Positions 9,006-16,692 of a stretch of DNA of 64,000 nt are shown here, piece after piece; the stretch's first letter is position 1; every line of letters starts with the position of its first letter. Location: assembly GCF_013409425.1 (NCBI RefSeq), contig NZ_JACCAC010000001.1, forward strand, positions 434,001 to 498,000, read 5' to 3'. This stretch comes from Nocardioides perillae. Its GTDB lineage: Bacteria; Actinomycetota; Actinomycetes; Propionibacteriales; Nocardioidaceae. A program made the position numbers and the translations under genes. The notes under the pieces are model-generated. The model saw nothing but the letters and a program-made list of their open reading frames with translations, did not search any database and was not told where the DNA came from.

Positions 9006-9590
9006 ATGGCCACCAACAAGCTGCACTACACGACCCCCGGGATGTCGGAGGCCGACGCCCAGCGCGTCATCGAGATCCTCCAGGCCCGGCTCCACGCCGC
9101 GAACGACCTGCACCTCACGCTGAAGCACGTGCACTGGAACGTCGTCGGCCCCCACTTCATCTCCGTGCACGAGATGATCGACCCCCAGGTCGAGGCGGTG
9201 CGCGGCTTCGCCGACGAGATCGCCGAGCGCATCGCCACCCTGGGCGGCTCGCCGCAGGGCACGCCCGGCCGCCTGGTCGAGGCCCGCACCTGGGACGACT
9301 ACAGCATCGGCCGTGCCACCACCCAGGAGCACCTCGGCGCCGTCGACGTGCTCTACCAGGGCGTCATCACCTCCTGGCGCGAGAACATCGAGGAGCTCGA
9401 CGAGCTCGACCTGGTCACCCAGGACATGCTGATCGCCCAGACCGACAAGCTGGAGCTCTTCCACTGGTTCGTGCGGGCGCACCTCGAGGACAAGGGCGGC
9501 AACCTCGCGACCGCGGGCGCCACCTCCGAGCAGGAGGCCGCGGCCGCGGCCGCGACCACCGAGCACGGCGAGGCGACCAGCACCCTCTGA
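9006..9590 (+). CDS. dps: Dps family DNA-binding ferritin-like protein
   Basis: Forms dodecamers that oxidise and store iron using hydrogen peroxide, protecting DNA under stress. The ferroxidase-site segments are present: LKHVHWNVVGPHF with its histidines near residues 39-47, and MIDPQVEAVRGFADEIAERI supplying the acidic ligands about 27 residues later. The C-terminal tail is Ala/Thr/Glu-rich rather than Lys-rich, so direct DNA binding through it is doubtful. 194 aa, slightly longer than usual because of the tail. The ATG at 9006 follows GAGG. A strong bidirectional terminator separates it from the convergent reductase. Confidence 0.93.
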   Translation: MATNKLHYTTPGMSEADAQRVIEILQARLHAANDLHLTLKHVHWNVVGPHFISVHEMIDPQVEAVRGFADEIAERIATLGGSPQGTPGRLVEARTWDDYSIGRATTQEHLGAVDVLYQGVITSWRENIEELDELDLVTQDMLIAQTDKLELFHWFVRAHLEDKGGNLATAGATSEQEAAAAAATTEHGEATSTL

Positions 9591-9599
9591 CGCGTGCCG

Positions 9600-9621
9600 G
9601 CCCGGGCCGACCGGCCCGGGC
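9600..9621. terminator. GC-rich hairpin after dps
   Basis: Nine-base arms GCCCGGGCC and GGCCCGGGC around a 4-nt loop directly after the dps stop. It has no U-tract, as is usual in this GC range. Confidence 0.5.
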
Positions 9622-9658
9622 CCACCGGCGCGGACCCAGCCGGACCCCGCCAGACGCA

Positions 9659-9694
9659 GACGGCCCCTCCGACCACCTGGTCGGAGGGGCCGTC
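9659..9694. terminator. bidirectional terminator between dps and the reductase
   Basis: A perfect 14-bp stem, GACGGCCCCTCCGA paired with TCGGAGGGGCCGTC, around an 8-nt loop. It sits between convergent genes and ends 8 bp from the reductase stop. Confidence 0.8.
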
Positions 9695-9702
9695 GTCGCT
9701 GG

Positions 9703-10812
9703 TCAGCCCTGCACCGTCGGGTAGTCGGTGTATCCCTCCGCGCCGCCGCCGTAGAAGGTGGCCGGGTCCGGCTCGTTCAGCGCGGCGCCGGTGCGCCACC
9801 GCTCGACCAGGTCGGGGTTGGCCAGGAACGGCCGGCCGACGGCCACGAGGTCGGCGAGGTCCTCCACCAGCACCTGCTCGACGTCGTCGAGGGTGGTCAC
9901 CTCGACGAAGCCGGAGTTGAGCACGACCGGGCCACCGAAGCGCTTGCGCAGGTCACGCACCAGGTCGGCCCTCGGGTCGGCGAGCACCGAGAGGTAGGCC
10001 AGGCCCAGGTCGGCGATGCCCTCGACCAGCGCCTCGTAGGTCGCGCGGGTCTCGGCCTCGTCGTCCTCGAGCACCCCCTGGATGCCGTGGGCGGGGCTGA
10101 TGCGGATGCCCACGCGGTCGGCGCCGATCGCCTCGGCCACCGCGCGGGTCACCTCGACGACGAGGCGGGCGCGGTTCTCGGGCGACCCGCCGTAGGGGTC
10201 GGTGCGGGTGTTGCTCGACTGACCGAGGAACTGGTGCAGCAGGTAGCCGTTGGCGGCGTGCACCTCGACCCCGTCGAGCCCCGCCTCGACCGCGTTGCGG
10301 GCGGCCGTCACGAACTCCTCGACGATGCCGGGGAGCTCGTCGGTGCCGAGTGCGCGAGGCTCGGCGTGGGGCTGCGAGCCGGTGGCGGTGACGATCTCAC
10401 CGGGCGCGGGGATCGGGCTCGGGGCCACGGTCTCGAGGCCGCCCTTGTTGTCGGGGTGGGCGATGCGGCCGACGTGCATCAGCTGCGCGACGATGCGCCC
10501 GCCCTCGGCGTGCACGGCGTCGGCGACGAGGCGCCAGCCGGCGACCTGCTCGGGGCTGTGCAGGCCCGGCGTGCCGAGGTAGCCCTGGCCGACCGCGCTG
10601 GGCTGCGTGCCCTCGCTGACGATCAGCCCGGCGCCGGCGCGCTGGGCGTAGTAGGTCGCGTTGAGCTCGGTCGGCACGCCGCCCTCACCCGCCCGGTTGC
10701 GGGTCAGCGGGGCCATCACGAAACGCTGCGGCAGGTCCCATCGGCCCACCCGGACCGGCTCGAAGGCCTTGAGCTCGCTGCGGTCCTGGGTCGCGTCGGT
10801 CTTCTCGGTCAT
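9703..10812 (-). CDS. old yellow enzyme family alkene reductase
   Basis: An FMN-dependent NAD(P)H oxidoreductase that reduces activated C=C bonds, as in N-ethylmaleimide reductase; a detoxification role in the cytosol is likely. The TIM barrel begins with RFVMAPLTRNRA. The substrate-binding His-Ala-Ala-Asn of this class is present in GVEVHAANGYLLHQFLGQSSN, followed by RTDPYGGSPENRARL, and the phosphate-binding end is LVAVGRPFLANPDLV. Length 369 aa is typical. The ATG at 10812 is chosen because GAGAGG lies 8 nt upstream; the in-frame GTG at 10821 overlaps that site. Confidence 0.93.
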   Translation of the reverse strand: MTEKTDATQDRSELKAFEPVRVGRWDLPQRFVMAPLTRNRAGEGGVPTELNATYYAQRAGAGLIVSEGTQPSAVGQGYLGTPGLHSPEQVAGWRLVADAVHAEGGRIVAQLMHVGRIAHPDNKGGLETVAPSPIPAPGEIVTATGSQPHAEPRALGTDELPGIVEEFVTAARNAVEAGLDGVEVHAANGYLLHQFLGQSSNTRTDPYGGSPENRARLVVEVTRAVAEAIGADRVGIRISPAHGIQGVLEDDEAETRATYEALVEGIADLGLAYLSVLADPRADLVRDLRKRFGGPVVLNSGFVEVTTLDDVEQVLVEDLADLVAVGRPFLANPDLVERWRTGAALNEPDPATFYGGGAEGYTDYPTVQG

Positions 10813-10962
10813 CGCGTCCACCTCTCGTGCGTCGGGATCCGGTGTCGAGGAGGCCCAACCCCTGGGGGTGAGTCGCTCTTCCCGACCACCGGCGTGTCGG
10901 CGCTGTGGCGCGCCTCACGCGCGTCACCCGGCGCAGTGGGTCCGGTCTGCCACGATGGCGTC

Positions 10963-11460
10963 ATGACACGCCTGGGAGGGGCGGCGCTGAAGGCGCTGGT
11001 GCTGGAGATCGTCGGCTGGGTGCTGGTCGTGGCCGGGGTGGCGGCGCTGGCGCTGCCCGGCCCCGGGCTGCTGCTGCTCTTCGGCGGCCTCGTCGTGCTC
11101 TCGCAGCGCTACACGTGGGCCGAGCGCCGGGTCGAGCCGGTGAAGCGGCAGGCGCTCAAGGCGGCCTCCGACGGCGTGCAGACCTGGCCCCGCATCGCCG
11201 CCTCGCTGCTGGGCGTGGTCTGGCTGGTCGGGCTCGGCGTCTTCTGGGGCCTGCGACCCCCGGCGCCCGACTGGTGGCCGCTGCGCGAGTCGTTCTGGCT
11301 GATCGGCGGCTGGGGCGCGGGCGCGACCCTCATCGCCTCGGCGCTCTTCGCGCTCGGCCTCCTGGTCTTCAGCTACCGCCGCTTCCGCACGCACCCCTAC
11401 GACCCGGGTCGCGTGCCGGCCGACGGCGTCGACCCGGCCCCGGAGCGCAGCAGCCGCTGA
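10963..11460 (+). CDS. PGPGW-type transmembrane protein
   Basis: A conserved actinobacterial membrane protein family of unknown function marked by a Pro-Gly-Pro-Gly motif. Here the motif appears as LALPGPGLLLLFGGLVVLSQ at the end of the first hairpin, followed by the basic segment WAERRVEPVKRQALKAA, then two more helices (ASLLGVVWLVGLGVFWGL and GAGATLIASALFALGLLVFS). 165 aa. The ATG at 10963 begins the recognisable protein; a nearby out-of-frame ATG at 10954 meets a stop within three codons. It is divergent from the reductase and convergent with the small stress-response membrane protein. Confidence 0.8.
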   Translation: MTRLGGAALKALVLEIVGWVLVVAGVAALALPGPGLLLLFGGLVVLSQRYTWAERRVEPVKRQALKAASDGVQTWPRIAASLLGVVWLVGLGVFWGLRPPAPDWWPLRESFWLIGGWGAGATLIASALFALGLLVFSYRRFRTHPYDPGRVPADGVDPAPERSSR

Positions 11461-11501
11461 CGGTCCCCGCGGCCGGCGCGTGGGTCAGCGGCGCCGCAGG
11501 C

Positions 11502-11768
11502 TCAGCGGCGACCGCGCGAGCGGCCGGCGAGCGACTCCGCGACGCCGATCAGCGCGACCGCGGCGATGATCGCGACCACGGCGCCGAGCACGTTGAGCTC
11601 GAAGACGTCACCCGTGCCGAGCGCGCTGGCCACCGTGCCGCCGATCACCGAGCCGGCAAGGCCGAGCAGCAGGGTCCACAGCAGGCCCAGGCGCTGCCGG
11701 CCCGGCTTGATGAGGCGCGCGAGCGCACCGACGACGAGGCCGAAGACGACGAATCCGATCATGGTCAC
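11502..11768 (-). CDS. GlsB/YeaQ/YmgE family membrane protein
   Basis: A small membrane protein of the transglycosylase-associated (GlsB/YeaQ/YmgE) family, often induced by general stress; its biochemical role is not settled. Three hydrophobic segments carry the family pattern: IGFVVFGLVVGALARLIKPG, then LLWTLLLGLAGSVIGG with its Gly spacing, then the C-terminal helix VLGAVVAIIAAVALIGV. An AGGAG lies 7 nt before the GTG at 11768, which favours that start over the in-frame ATG at 11762; the product is 86-88 aa. It is divergent from the DUF6351 gene. Confidence 0.88.
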   Translation of the reverse strand: MTMIGFVVFGLVVGALARLIKPGRQRLGLLWTLLLGLAGSVIGGTVASALGTGDVFELNVLGAVVAIIAAVALIGVAESLAGRSRGRR

Positions 11769-11850
11769 GACGCTACTCCTGCTGCCGGCACCCGCAGGGG
11801 CGCGCGGTGACCCGGCGTGACGCCGACCACGCCCGGTCGTTGCAGGAGGC

Positions 11851-14244
11851 ATGCGATCCCGCCTCGCGCCTGCCCTCGCGCTGCTCGCCCCGGTCGTGCT
11901 GCTGCTCCCCCTCGTCGCCGCGCCGACGGCCGTCGGCGACCCGCTCCTGCCCCCTCCGACACCGGCCGCTGCGACCGGTGGCGGCGCCACCGGCTCCCAG
12001 GGGTCGCTCATCGACGTCACCGCGACCCGCCGGCGTCCGCCGCTGCGGGTGCAGGTGCTGAGCAACCGCGCCGACCTGGTGAGCGCCGGCGACGTGCTGG
12101 TCGCCGTGGCGCTGCCGCCAGGCACCCCGGCGCACCGCGTGCGCGTCACCGCCGGACGTCGCGACGTGACCCGCGCCTTCGCGGTGCGCCGCGACGGGCG
12201 CTTCGTCGGCCTGGTCACCGGCCTGCGGCTGGGCCGCACGACGTTGCGCGCGACCGCGCCGGGCGTGCGTCCCGGCGAGGCGGTCGTCACCAACCACCGC
12301 AACGGCGGGCCGGTCTTCTCGGGCCCTCAGACCCGGCACTACCGCTGCCAGGAGACGGCTCGCGACGCGCTGTGCAACGAGCCTGCGCGCTACTCCTTCC
12401 TCTACCGCAGCACCGACCCGCTCGTGACCGACCTGCAGCCCTACGACCCGGCCGACCCCCCGAGCGACGTGGCCACGACGACCACCGACCAGGGCGTCGA
12501 GGTCCCCTTCGTGGTGCGCCGCGAGGACGGCTTCCAGGACCGCGACCGCTACACGATCCTCACCCTCTTCCGGCCCGGGCGTCGGTGGACCGCCTGGGCG
12601 CCGCAGCGCCAGTGGAACCGCAAGCTGCTCGTCACCCACGGCGGCGGCTGCGGCGCGTCGTACTCGCCGGGCAACCCGCCGCTGCAGGACTACTCCGGCA
12701 CGCTCGAGTCGGTGCCGGGGGTCGAGCCGAGCTACGTCACCGCGCTCGGGCGCGGCTTCGCCGTGCTGTCGACCGCGCTCGACAACACCGGGCACAACTG
12801 CAACGTCGCGATGCAGGCCGAGTCGCTGATGATGGCGAAGGAGCGCCTCGTCGAGCGCTACGGCGAGCTGCGCTACACGATCGGCACGGGCTGCTCGGGC
12901 GGCTCGATCGCCCAGCACACCGTCGCCAACGCCTACCCCGGCATCTACCAGGGGCTGATCACGACGTGCTCCTACCCCGACACGCTCACGGCCGGGGCGC
13001 AGTTCGCCGACTACCACCTGCTGCGGCGCTACTTCGAGGACCCGTCGCGGTGGGCGCCGGGCGTGGTGTGGTCGCCGACCCAGATGGCGGCGGTCGAGGG
13101 GCACCTGACCCACGTCAACGCGGTCGTCGCCGACGAGGGCCTCTTCAAGGCGGCGCTCGACCCCGAGCACGACTGCGGCGGCACGCTCGCGCCGGTCGCG
13201 GGGGACCCGTCGACGCGCTACGACTCCGAGGTCAACCCCGGCGGGGTGCGCTGCTCGGTGCTCGACATCATGCTCAACCTCCTCGGGCCGCGCCCGGCGT
13301 CGGCGTGGGGGCCGCAGGAGGAGGCGGTCGGCCGCGGCTTCGCCGGGGTGCCCTTCGCCAACGACGGCGTCGTCTTCGGGCTCGAGGCGGCCGAGCAGGG
13401 GCTGATCACCACCGAGCAGCTCGTCGACCTCAACGAGCAGGTCGGTGGCCTCGACGTCGACCGGGTGCCGACGCCGGGGCGCACCCAGGGCGACCCGGCC
13501 TCGATCGTGCGGGCCTACCGCACCGGCCTCGTCAACCTGGCGAACCACCTCGACGAGGTCGCGATCCTCAACCACGGCGGCCCCGACCCGGGCATCGCCC
13601 ACGACTACGCCCACGCCTTCTGGACCGAGGACCGGTTGCAGGCCGACCAGGGCCACACCGACAACCGGGTGATGTGGTTCGGGCCCACGCCGCTGATCGG
13701 CGACCCCCGCTGGGCCGGGGAGGCGCTGCTGGCGGTCGACCGGTGGCTCACCGCGGTGGAGGCCGACCGGTCCTCCCGCCCGCTCGCGGCCAAGGTCGTG
13801 GCGGGCCGGCCCGCCGACGTGACCGACCGCTGCCTCGGCGTGGCGGGGCTGGCCCAGGTGCCCGGTCCCGACGGGGAGCCGCTGTGCCGCTCGTCGTCGA
13901 CCGACCTGCTGACCACCCGCCTGTCGACCCCGCGCGAGGTGGCGGGCGGTCCGCGGGCCAACGAGGTGCTCGCCTGCCGGCTCGTCCCGCTCGAGGCGTC
14001 GCTCCTCGACGGCCTGCCGCTGCCGCCGACCGAGGCGCAGCTCGACCGGCTGCGGTCCGCGCTGCCGCGCGGTGTGTGCGACTGGTCGGCGCCGGGTCGC
14101 GGCGAGCAGCCCGCGCGCACCTGGCTGCGCTACGACGCGGTCGGCGGGGGCGCGGCGTACGGCGGTCGCGAGCTGCCGCCTGCTCCTCCCCGGTCGGGCG
14201 GTGGCTGGGCGAGCCCCGCCTTCGCCCCCCTCCTGCGTCAGTAG
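11851..14244 (+). CDS. DUF6351 family secreted protein (putative hydrolase)
   Basis: A secreted protein of 797 aa with a clear Sec signal (LAPALALLAPVVLLLPLVAAPTA) and many cysteines, so it acts outside the cell. A central region reads as an alpha/beta-hydrolase-like core: KLLVTHGGGCGASY is like an oxyanion-hole loop, GTGCSGGSIAQH is like the nucleophile elbow with Ser after CSG, and late HGGPDPGIAHDYAH could hold the catalytic acid or His. The DUF6351 assignment is from memory of the family layout. It may cleave an ester or peptide; the substrate is unknown. AGGAGG is only 1-2 nt from the ATG, so the start is likely but not certain. Followed by an unusual repeat region. Confidence 0.75.
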   Translation: MRSRLAPALALLAPVVLLLPLVAAPTAVGDPLLPPPTPAAATGGGATGSQGSLIDVTATRRRPPLRVQVLSNRADLVSAGDVLVAVALPPGTPAHRVRVTAGRRDVTRAFAVRRDGRFVGLVTGLRLGRTTLRATAPGVRPGEAVVTNHRNGGPVFSGPQTRHYRCQETARDALCNEPARYSFLYRSTDPLVTDLQPYDPADPPSDVATTTTDQGVEVPFVVRREDGFQDRDRYTILTLFRPGRRWTAWAPQRQWNRKLLVTHGGGCGASYSPGNPPLQDYSGTLESVPGVEPSYVTALGRGFAVLSTALDNTGHNCNVAMQAESLMMAKERLVERYGELRYTIGTGCSGGSIAQHTVANAYPGIYQGLITTCSYPDTLTAGAQFADYHLLRRYFEDPSRWAPGVVWSPTQMAAVEGHLTHVNAVVADEGLFKAALDPEHDCGGTLAPVAGDPSTRYDSEVNPGGVRCSVLDIMLNLLGPRPASAWGPQEEAVGRGFAGVPFANDGVVFGLEAAEQGLITTEQLVDLNEQVGGLDVDRVPTPGRTQGDPASIVRAYRTGLVNLANHLDEVAILNHGGPDPGIAHDYAHAFWTEDRLQADQGHTDNRVMWFGPTPLIGDPRWAGEALLAVDRWLTAVEADRSSRPLAAKVVAGRPADVTDRCLGVAGLAQVPGPDGEPLCRSSSTDLLTTRLSTPREVAGGPRANEVLACRLVPLEASLLDGLPLPPTEAQLDRLRSALPRGVCDWSAPGRGEQPARTWLRYDAVGGGAAYGGRELPPAPPRSGGGWASPAFAPLLRQ

Positions 14245-14245
14245 C

Positions 14246-14344
14246 CGAGGGGTCGCCGACCCGACGAGGGGTCATCGGCGAGGGGTCGCCGACCCGACGA
14301 GGGGTCATCGGCGAGGGGTCACCGACCCGACGAGGGGCCACGCG
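14246..14344 (+). repeat. tandem repeat array A, 33-bp period, 3 units
   Basis: Units start at 14246, 14279 and 14312. Each has two halves that both carry CGAGGGGTC, so that octamer core recurs every 16-17 bp six times. It begins at the stop codon of the DUF6351 gene. The third unit is the most diverged. Confidence 0.9.
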
Positions 14345-14351
14345 CTGGCCA

Positions 14352-14472
14352 ACGCGCGACCCCTCGGCGCCACCCCCACGCGCGACCCCTCGGCGCCACC
14401 CCCACGCGCGACCCCTCGGCGCCACCCCAACGCGCGACCCCTCGGCACGAGCCCCACGCGCGACCCCTCGGC
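14352..14472 (-). repeat. tandem repeat array B, 26-bp period, 5 units
   Basis: Units start at 14352, 14378, 14404, 14430 and 14456 (last one partial). Each contains GCGCGACCCCTCGGC, the reverse complement of the array A core. The first three units are nearly identical. Arrays A and B therefore face each other and could pair as RNA or as a cruciform. Confidence 0.9.
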
Positions 14473-14474
14473 CG

Positions 14475-14480
14475 TAGGCT
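14475..14480 (+). promoter_or_regulatory. -10 hexamer TAGGCT, leaderless promoter
   Basis: TAGGCT ends exactly 7 nt before the GTG at 14488, predicting a leaderless transcript for the DoxX-like gene. It lies directly after repeat array B. Confidence 0.55.
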
Positions 14481-14487
14481 CCGGCAG

Positions 14488-14916
14488 GTGAGCACGACGG
14501 ACCCCACCCCTGCCCCCGCTGCGAGGGTGGCGGAGCACGTCGGGCGGGTCGCGCTGGGCCTCGCGCTGGTCGGCGCGGGCATCGGACACCTGACGACCCT
14601 GCGCGAGGAGTTCCGCGCGCAGGTGCCGTCGTGGGTGCCGCTCGAGGAGGACCTCGTGGTGGTCGGCTCGGGCGTCGTCGAGGTCGCCCTGGGCACGGCG
14701 TACGTCGTGCTGCCGCGGCACCGCCGGCTCCTCGGCGGGCTGCTCGCGGCGTTCTTCGTCGCGATCTTCCCGGGCAACGTCGCGCAGTGGGTCGAGGGTG
14801 TCGACGCCTTCGGCCTCGACACCGACGCGAAGCGGCTGGCGCGCCTGCCCTTCCAGCCGCTGCTCGTGCTCTGGGCGCTCTGGGGCGGCGGCTGGCTCCG
14901 GCGTCGGGGAGCCTGA
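14488..14916 (+). CDS. DoxX-like membrane protein
   Basis: A small integral membrane protein resembling the DoxX family (linked in some bacteria to redox and thiosulfate metabolism). Helix one has GLALVGAGIGHLTTLREEF, with the Gly-His typical of the family's start; a short extracytoplasmic part QVPSWVPLEED follows, then VVVGSGVVEVALGTAYVV, a third helix and a fourth ending in LLVLWALWGGGWL. 142 aa is normal. The GTG at 14488 is supported by the leaderless -10. One base separates its stop from the next gene, so it is co-transcribed with the acetyltransferase. Confidence 0.72.
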   Translation: MSTTDPTPAPAARVAEHVGRVALGLALVGAGIGHLTTLREEFRAQVPSWVPLEEDLVVVGSGVVEVALGTAYVVLPRHRRLLGGLLAAFFVAIFPGNVAQWVEGVDAFGLDTDAKRLARLPFQPLLVLWALWGGGWLRRRGA

Positions 14917-14917
14917 C

Positions 14918-15568
14918 GTGGCCGCCGGGGGTGAGCCGCAGGACCTCTCCGCCGTCGCCTGGCCGCTGCGCACCCCGCGGCTGCTGATCCGGCCGGCGCG
15001 TGCCGACGACGTCGCCGCGACCTACGCCTACCGCCGGCTGCCCGAGGTGCACCACTGGATCACCTACGCCGGCGAGGACCCCGACGACTACGCCGCGCGC
15101 TGGGTCCCGCCTGGCCGCCTCACCCGCACCCTCGTGGTCGAGCTGGCGGGCACGGACCACGGCAGCGCCGGCAGCGGCGGCAGCGACAGCAGCGACGGCC
15201 GGGGCACCACGGTGGTCGGCGACCTGATGGTCTCGGTCGACGACGCGTGGGGCCAGAGCGAGGTGGCCGAGCGCGCCGCGGGCACGGTGGCGGAGCTCGG
15301 TTGGGCCTTCGACCCCGCGCACACCGGCCGGGGCCTGGCCACCGAGGCGGTCGGCGAGCTGGTGCGCGCCTGCTTCGAGGACCTGGGGCTGCGCCGGGTG
15401 GTCGCGAGCTGCTTCGCCGCCAACACCGCCTCGTGGCGACTGATGGAGCGGCTCGGCATGCGGCGCGAGGTCGCGACCGTGCGCGACTCGCTGCACCGCA
15501 GCGGGGAGTGGCTCGACGGCGTCGGCTACGCCCTCCTGGCCGAGGAGTGGCGGGCCAGGAGGGCGTGA
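14918..15568 (+). CDS. GNAT family N-acetyltransferase (RimJ/RimL type)
   Basis: Transfers an acetyl group from acetyl-CoA to an amine; the substrate is unknown, with RimJ/L-like enzymes acting on protein N-termini or small molecules. The fold starts at LRTPRLLIRPARADDVAATY; the acetyl-CoA loop is AHTGRGLATEAVGELVRACF (Q/RxxGxG/A-like) and the last motif is NTASWRLMERLGMRREV. A Gly/Ser insert (about residues 76-90, GSAGSGGSDSSDG) interrupts the central sheet and is unusual. 216 aa from the GTG at 14918, one base after the upstream stop, implying coupling with the DoxX-like gene. Confidence 0.88.
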   Translation: MAAGGEPQDLSAVAWPLRTPRLLIRPARADDVAATYAYRRLPEVHHWITYAGEDPDDYAARWVPPGRLTRTLVVELAGTDHGSAGSGGSDSSDGRGTTVVGDLMVSVDDAWGQSEVAERAAGTVAELGWAFDPAHTGRGLATEAVGELVRACFEDLGLRRVVASCFAANTASWRLMERLGMRREVATVRDSLHRSGEWLDGVGYALLAEEWRARRA

Positions 15569-15584
15569 CCGCCCGGGTGACCGG

Positions 15585-16556
15585 TCAGCGGCCGGCCAGC
15601 GGGGCGCGGAACGGGTCGGGCTCGATGCGCGCGTCGCGTCGGGCGTAGCCGCGCTGCTGCGCCGCGATCTCGTCGCCCGAGGCCACCGAGCGCTGCAGCG
15701 TGGTGGTCGTCAGCGCGCTGCTGCTGCCGGTGAGCGCCGTGCCGACGAGCGGGAGGTAGCCGGAGGCGTGGCCGGGCCGGTTGGGGTGGTAGCTCTCGCT
15801 GACGGGGTTGGACAGCCCGTTGAGCCACGCCACGTCGTCGCAGACGGCGTGGCCGGTGAACCGCGCGGTCGGGTCGGCGAAGGTGAAGCCGCGCGCGGTG
15901 GCCTCCTGCCGGGTCACGCTGTTGAGCAGGTCGGCGGTCTGGTTGAGGCGCGTCTGCTCGGCGGGGGAGAACCACGTGCCGGCGTTGCAGTCCTCGCCCA
16001 TGAAGACGCGGGGGTAGCCCACGACGACGACCTTCGCGTAGGGCGCGCGGGTGCGGACCTGGGCGTAGAGGTTGCGCAGCGAGCCGGGCAGCGTGCTGCG
16101 GACGTAGGCCTGCGCCTGGTCGATCGCCCGGTCGCAGTCGCCCGCCCACCACGGCGTGGCGCACTCGGTGAGCACGTCGGCGAAGCCGGCGTCGTTGCCG
16201 CCGACCGAGACCGTGACGTAGGAGGTGGTGGCCGAGAGCGCGGAGAGCTGCGTGGCGGCGACGTCGGGCACGCGGGCGCCCGAGCACGCGCGGAAGTTGA
16301 GCGACCAGCCGCGCTGGGCCGCGAGCAGGCTGGGGTAGGCGTAGGTGGAGCGCTGGCACGACGTGCCGTCGGCGACGTAGCTGCGGGTGCCCGTGCCGGA
16401 GGCGTAGGAGTCGCCGAGCGCGACGTAGGACGGCGTCGCCGCGGCCGCGGGGGCGGCCGTGGGGTCGGCGGCGACGACGGCGCCGCCTGCGGCGGCGAGA
16501 GCGACGAGGGTGGTCAGCACACCGACGAGGCGGCGTGCGGGGGTGCGAGTGGTCAT
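15585..16556 (-). CDS. secreted SGNH/GDSL hydrolase (lipase-like)
   Basis: An extracellular esterase or lipase of the SGNH fold, similar in layout to secreted Streptomyces lipases. A Sec signal (VGVLTTLVALAAAGGAVVAA) leads to the nucleophile block YVALGDSYASGTG (Ser in GDSY), then the oxyanion-hole residues in SVGGNDAGF, and the C-terminal catalytic His in SYHPNRPGHA. Six cysteines in the mature part (TSCQRS, RACSG, TECATP, GDCDR, DCNAG, AVCDD) suggest three disulfides. 323 aa. The ATG at 16556 follows GGGAG with good spacing. It converges on the acetyltransferase gene with a 16-bp gap. Confidence 0.9.
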   Translation of the reverse strand: MTTRTPARRLVGVLTTLVALAAAGGAVVAADPTAAPAAAATPSYVALGDSYASGTGTRSYVADGTSCQRSTYAYPSLLAAQRGWSLNFRACSGARVPDVAATQLSALSATTSYVTVSVGGNDAGFADVLTECATPWWAGDCDRAIDQAQAYVRSTLPGSLRNLYAQVRTRAPYAKVVVVGYPRVFMGEDCNAGTWFSPAEQTRLNQTADLLNSVTRQEATARGFTFADPTARFTGHAVCDDVAWLNGLSNPVSESYHPNRPGHASGYLPLVGTALTGSSSALTTTTLQRSVASGDEIAAQQRGYARRDARIEPDPFRAPLAGR

Positions 16557-16577
16557 GTGCGATCTCCCGAGACAGGT

Positions 16578-16593
16578 GCCACACCGTTGTGGC
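16578..16593. promoter_or_regulatory. short inverted repeat between divergent genes
   Basis: GCCACA, CCGT, TGTGGC: six-base arms with a 4-nt spacer, 22 bp upstream of the SGNH hydrolase start. It could be an operator for either divergent gene, but it is short enough to be chance. Confidence 0.25.
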
Positions 16594-16692
16594 CCGCGTC
16601 ACGGTAGGGGTGGGCGCCGACACCCGCCAGACCCCCCAGCGGGGTGGGCCTCGCGACGCGCGCGGGTGGCCCTGGTCGTGCGACAGTGCGGC

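Noticed and set aside
14246..14472. CRISPR array
   Set aside because: Units adjoin without variable spacers, and no cas gene is near.
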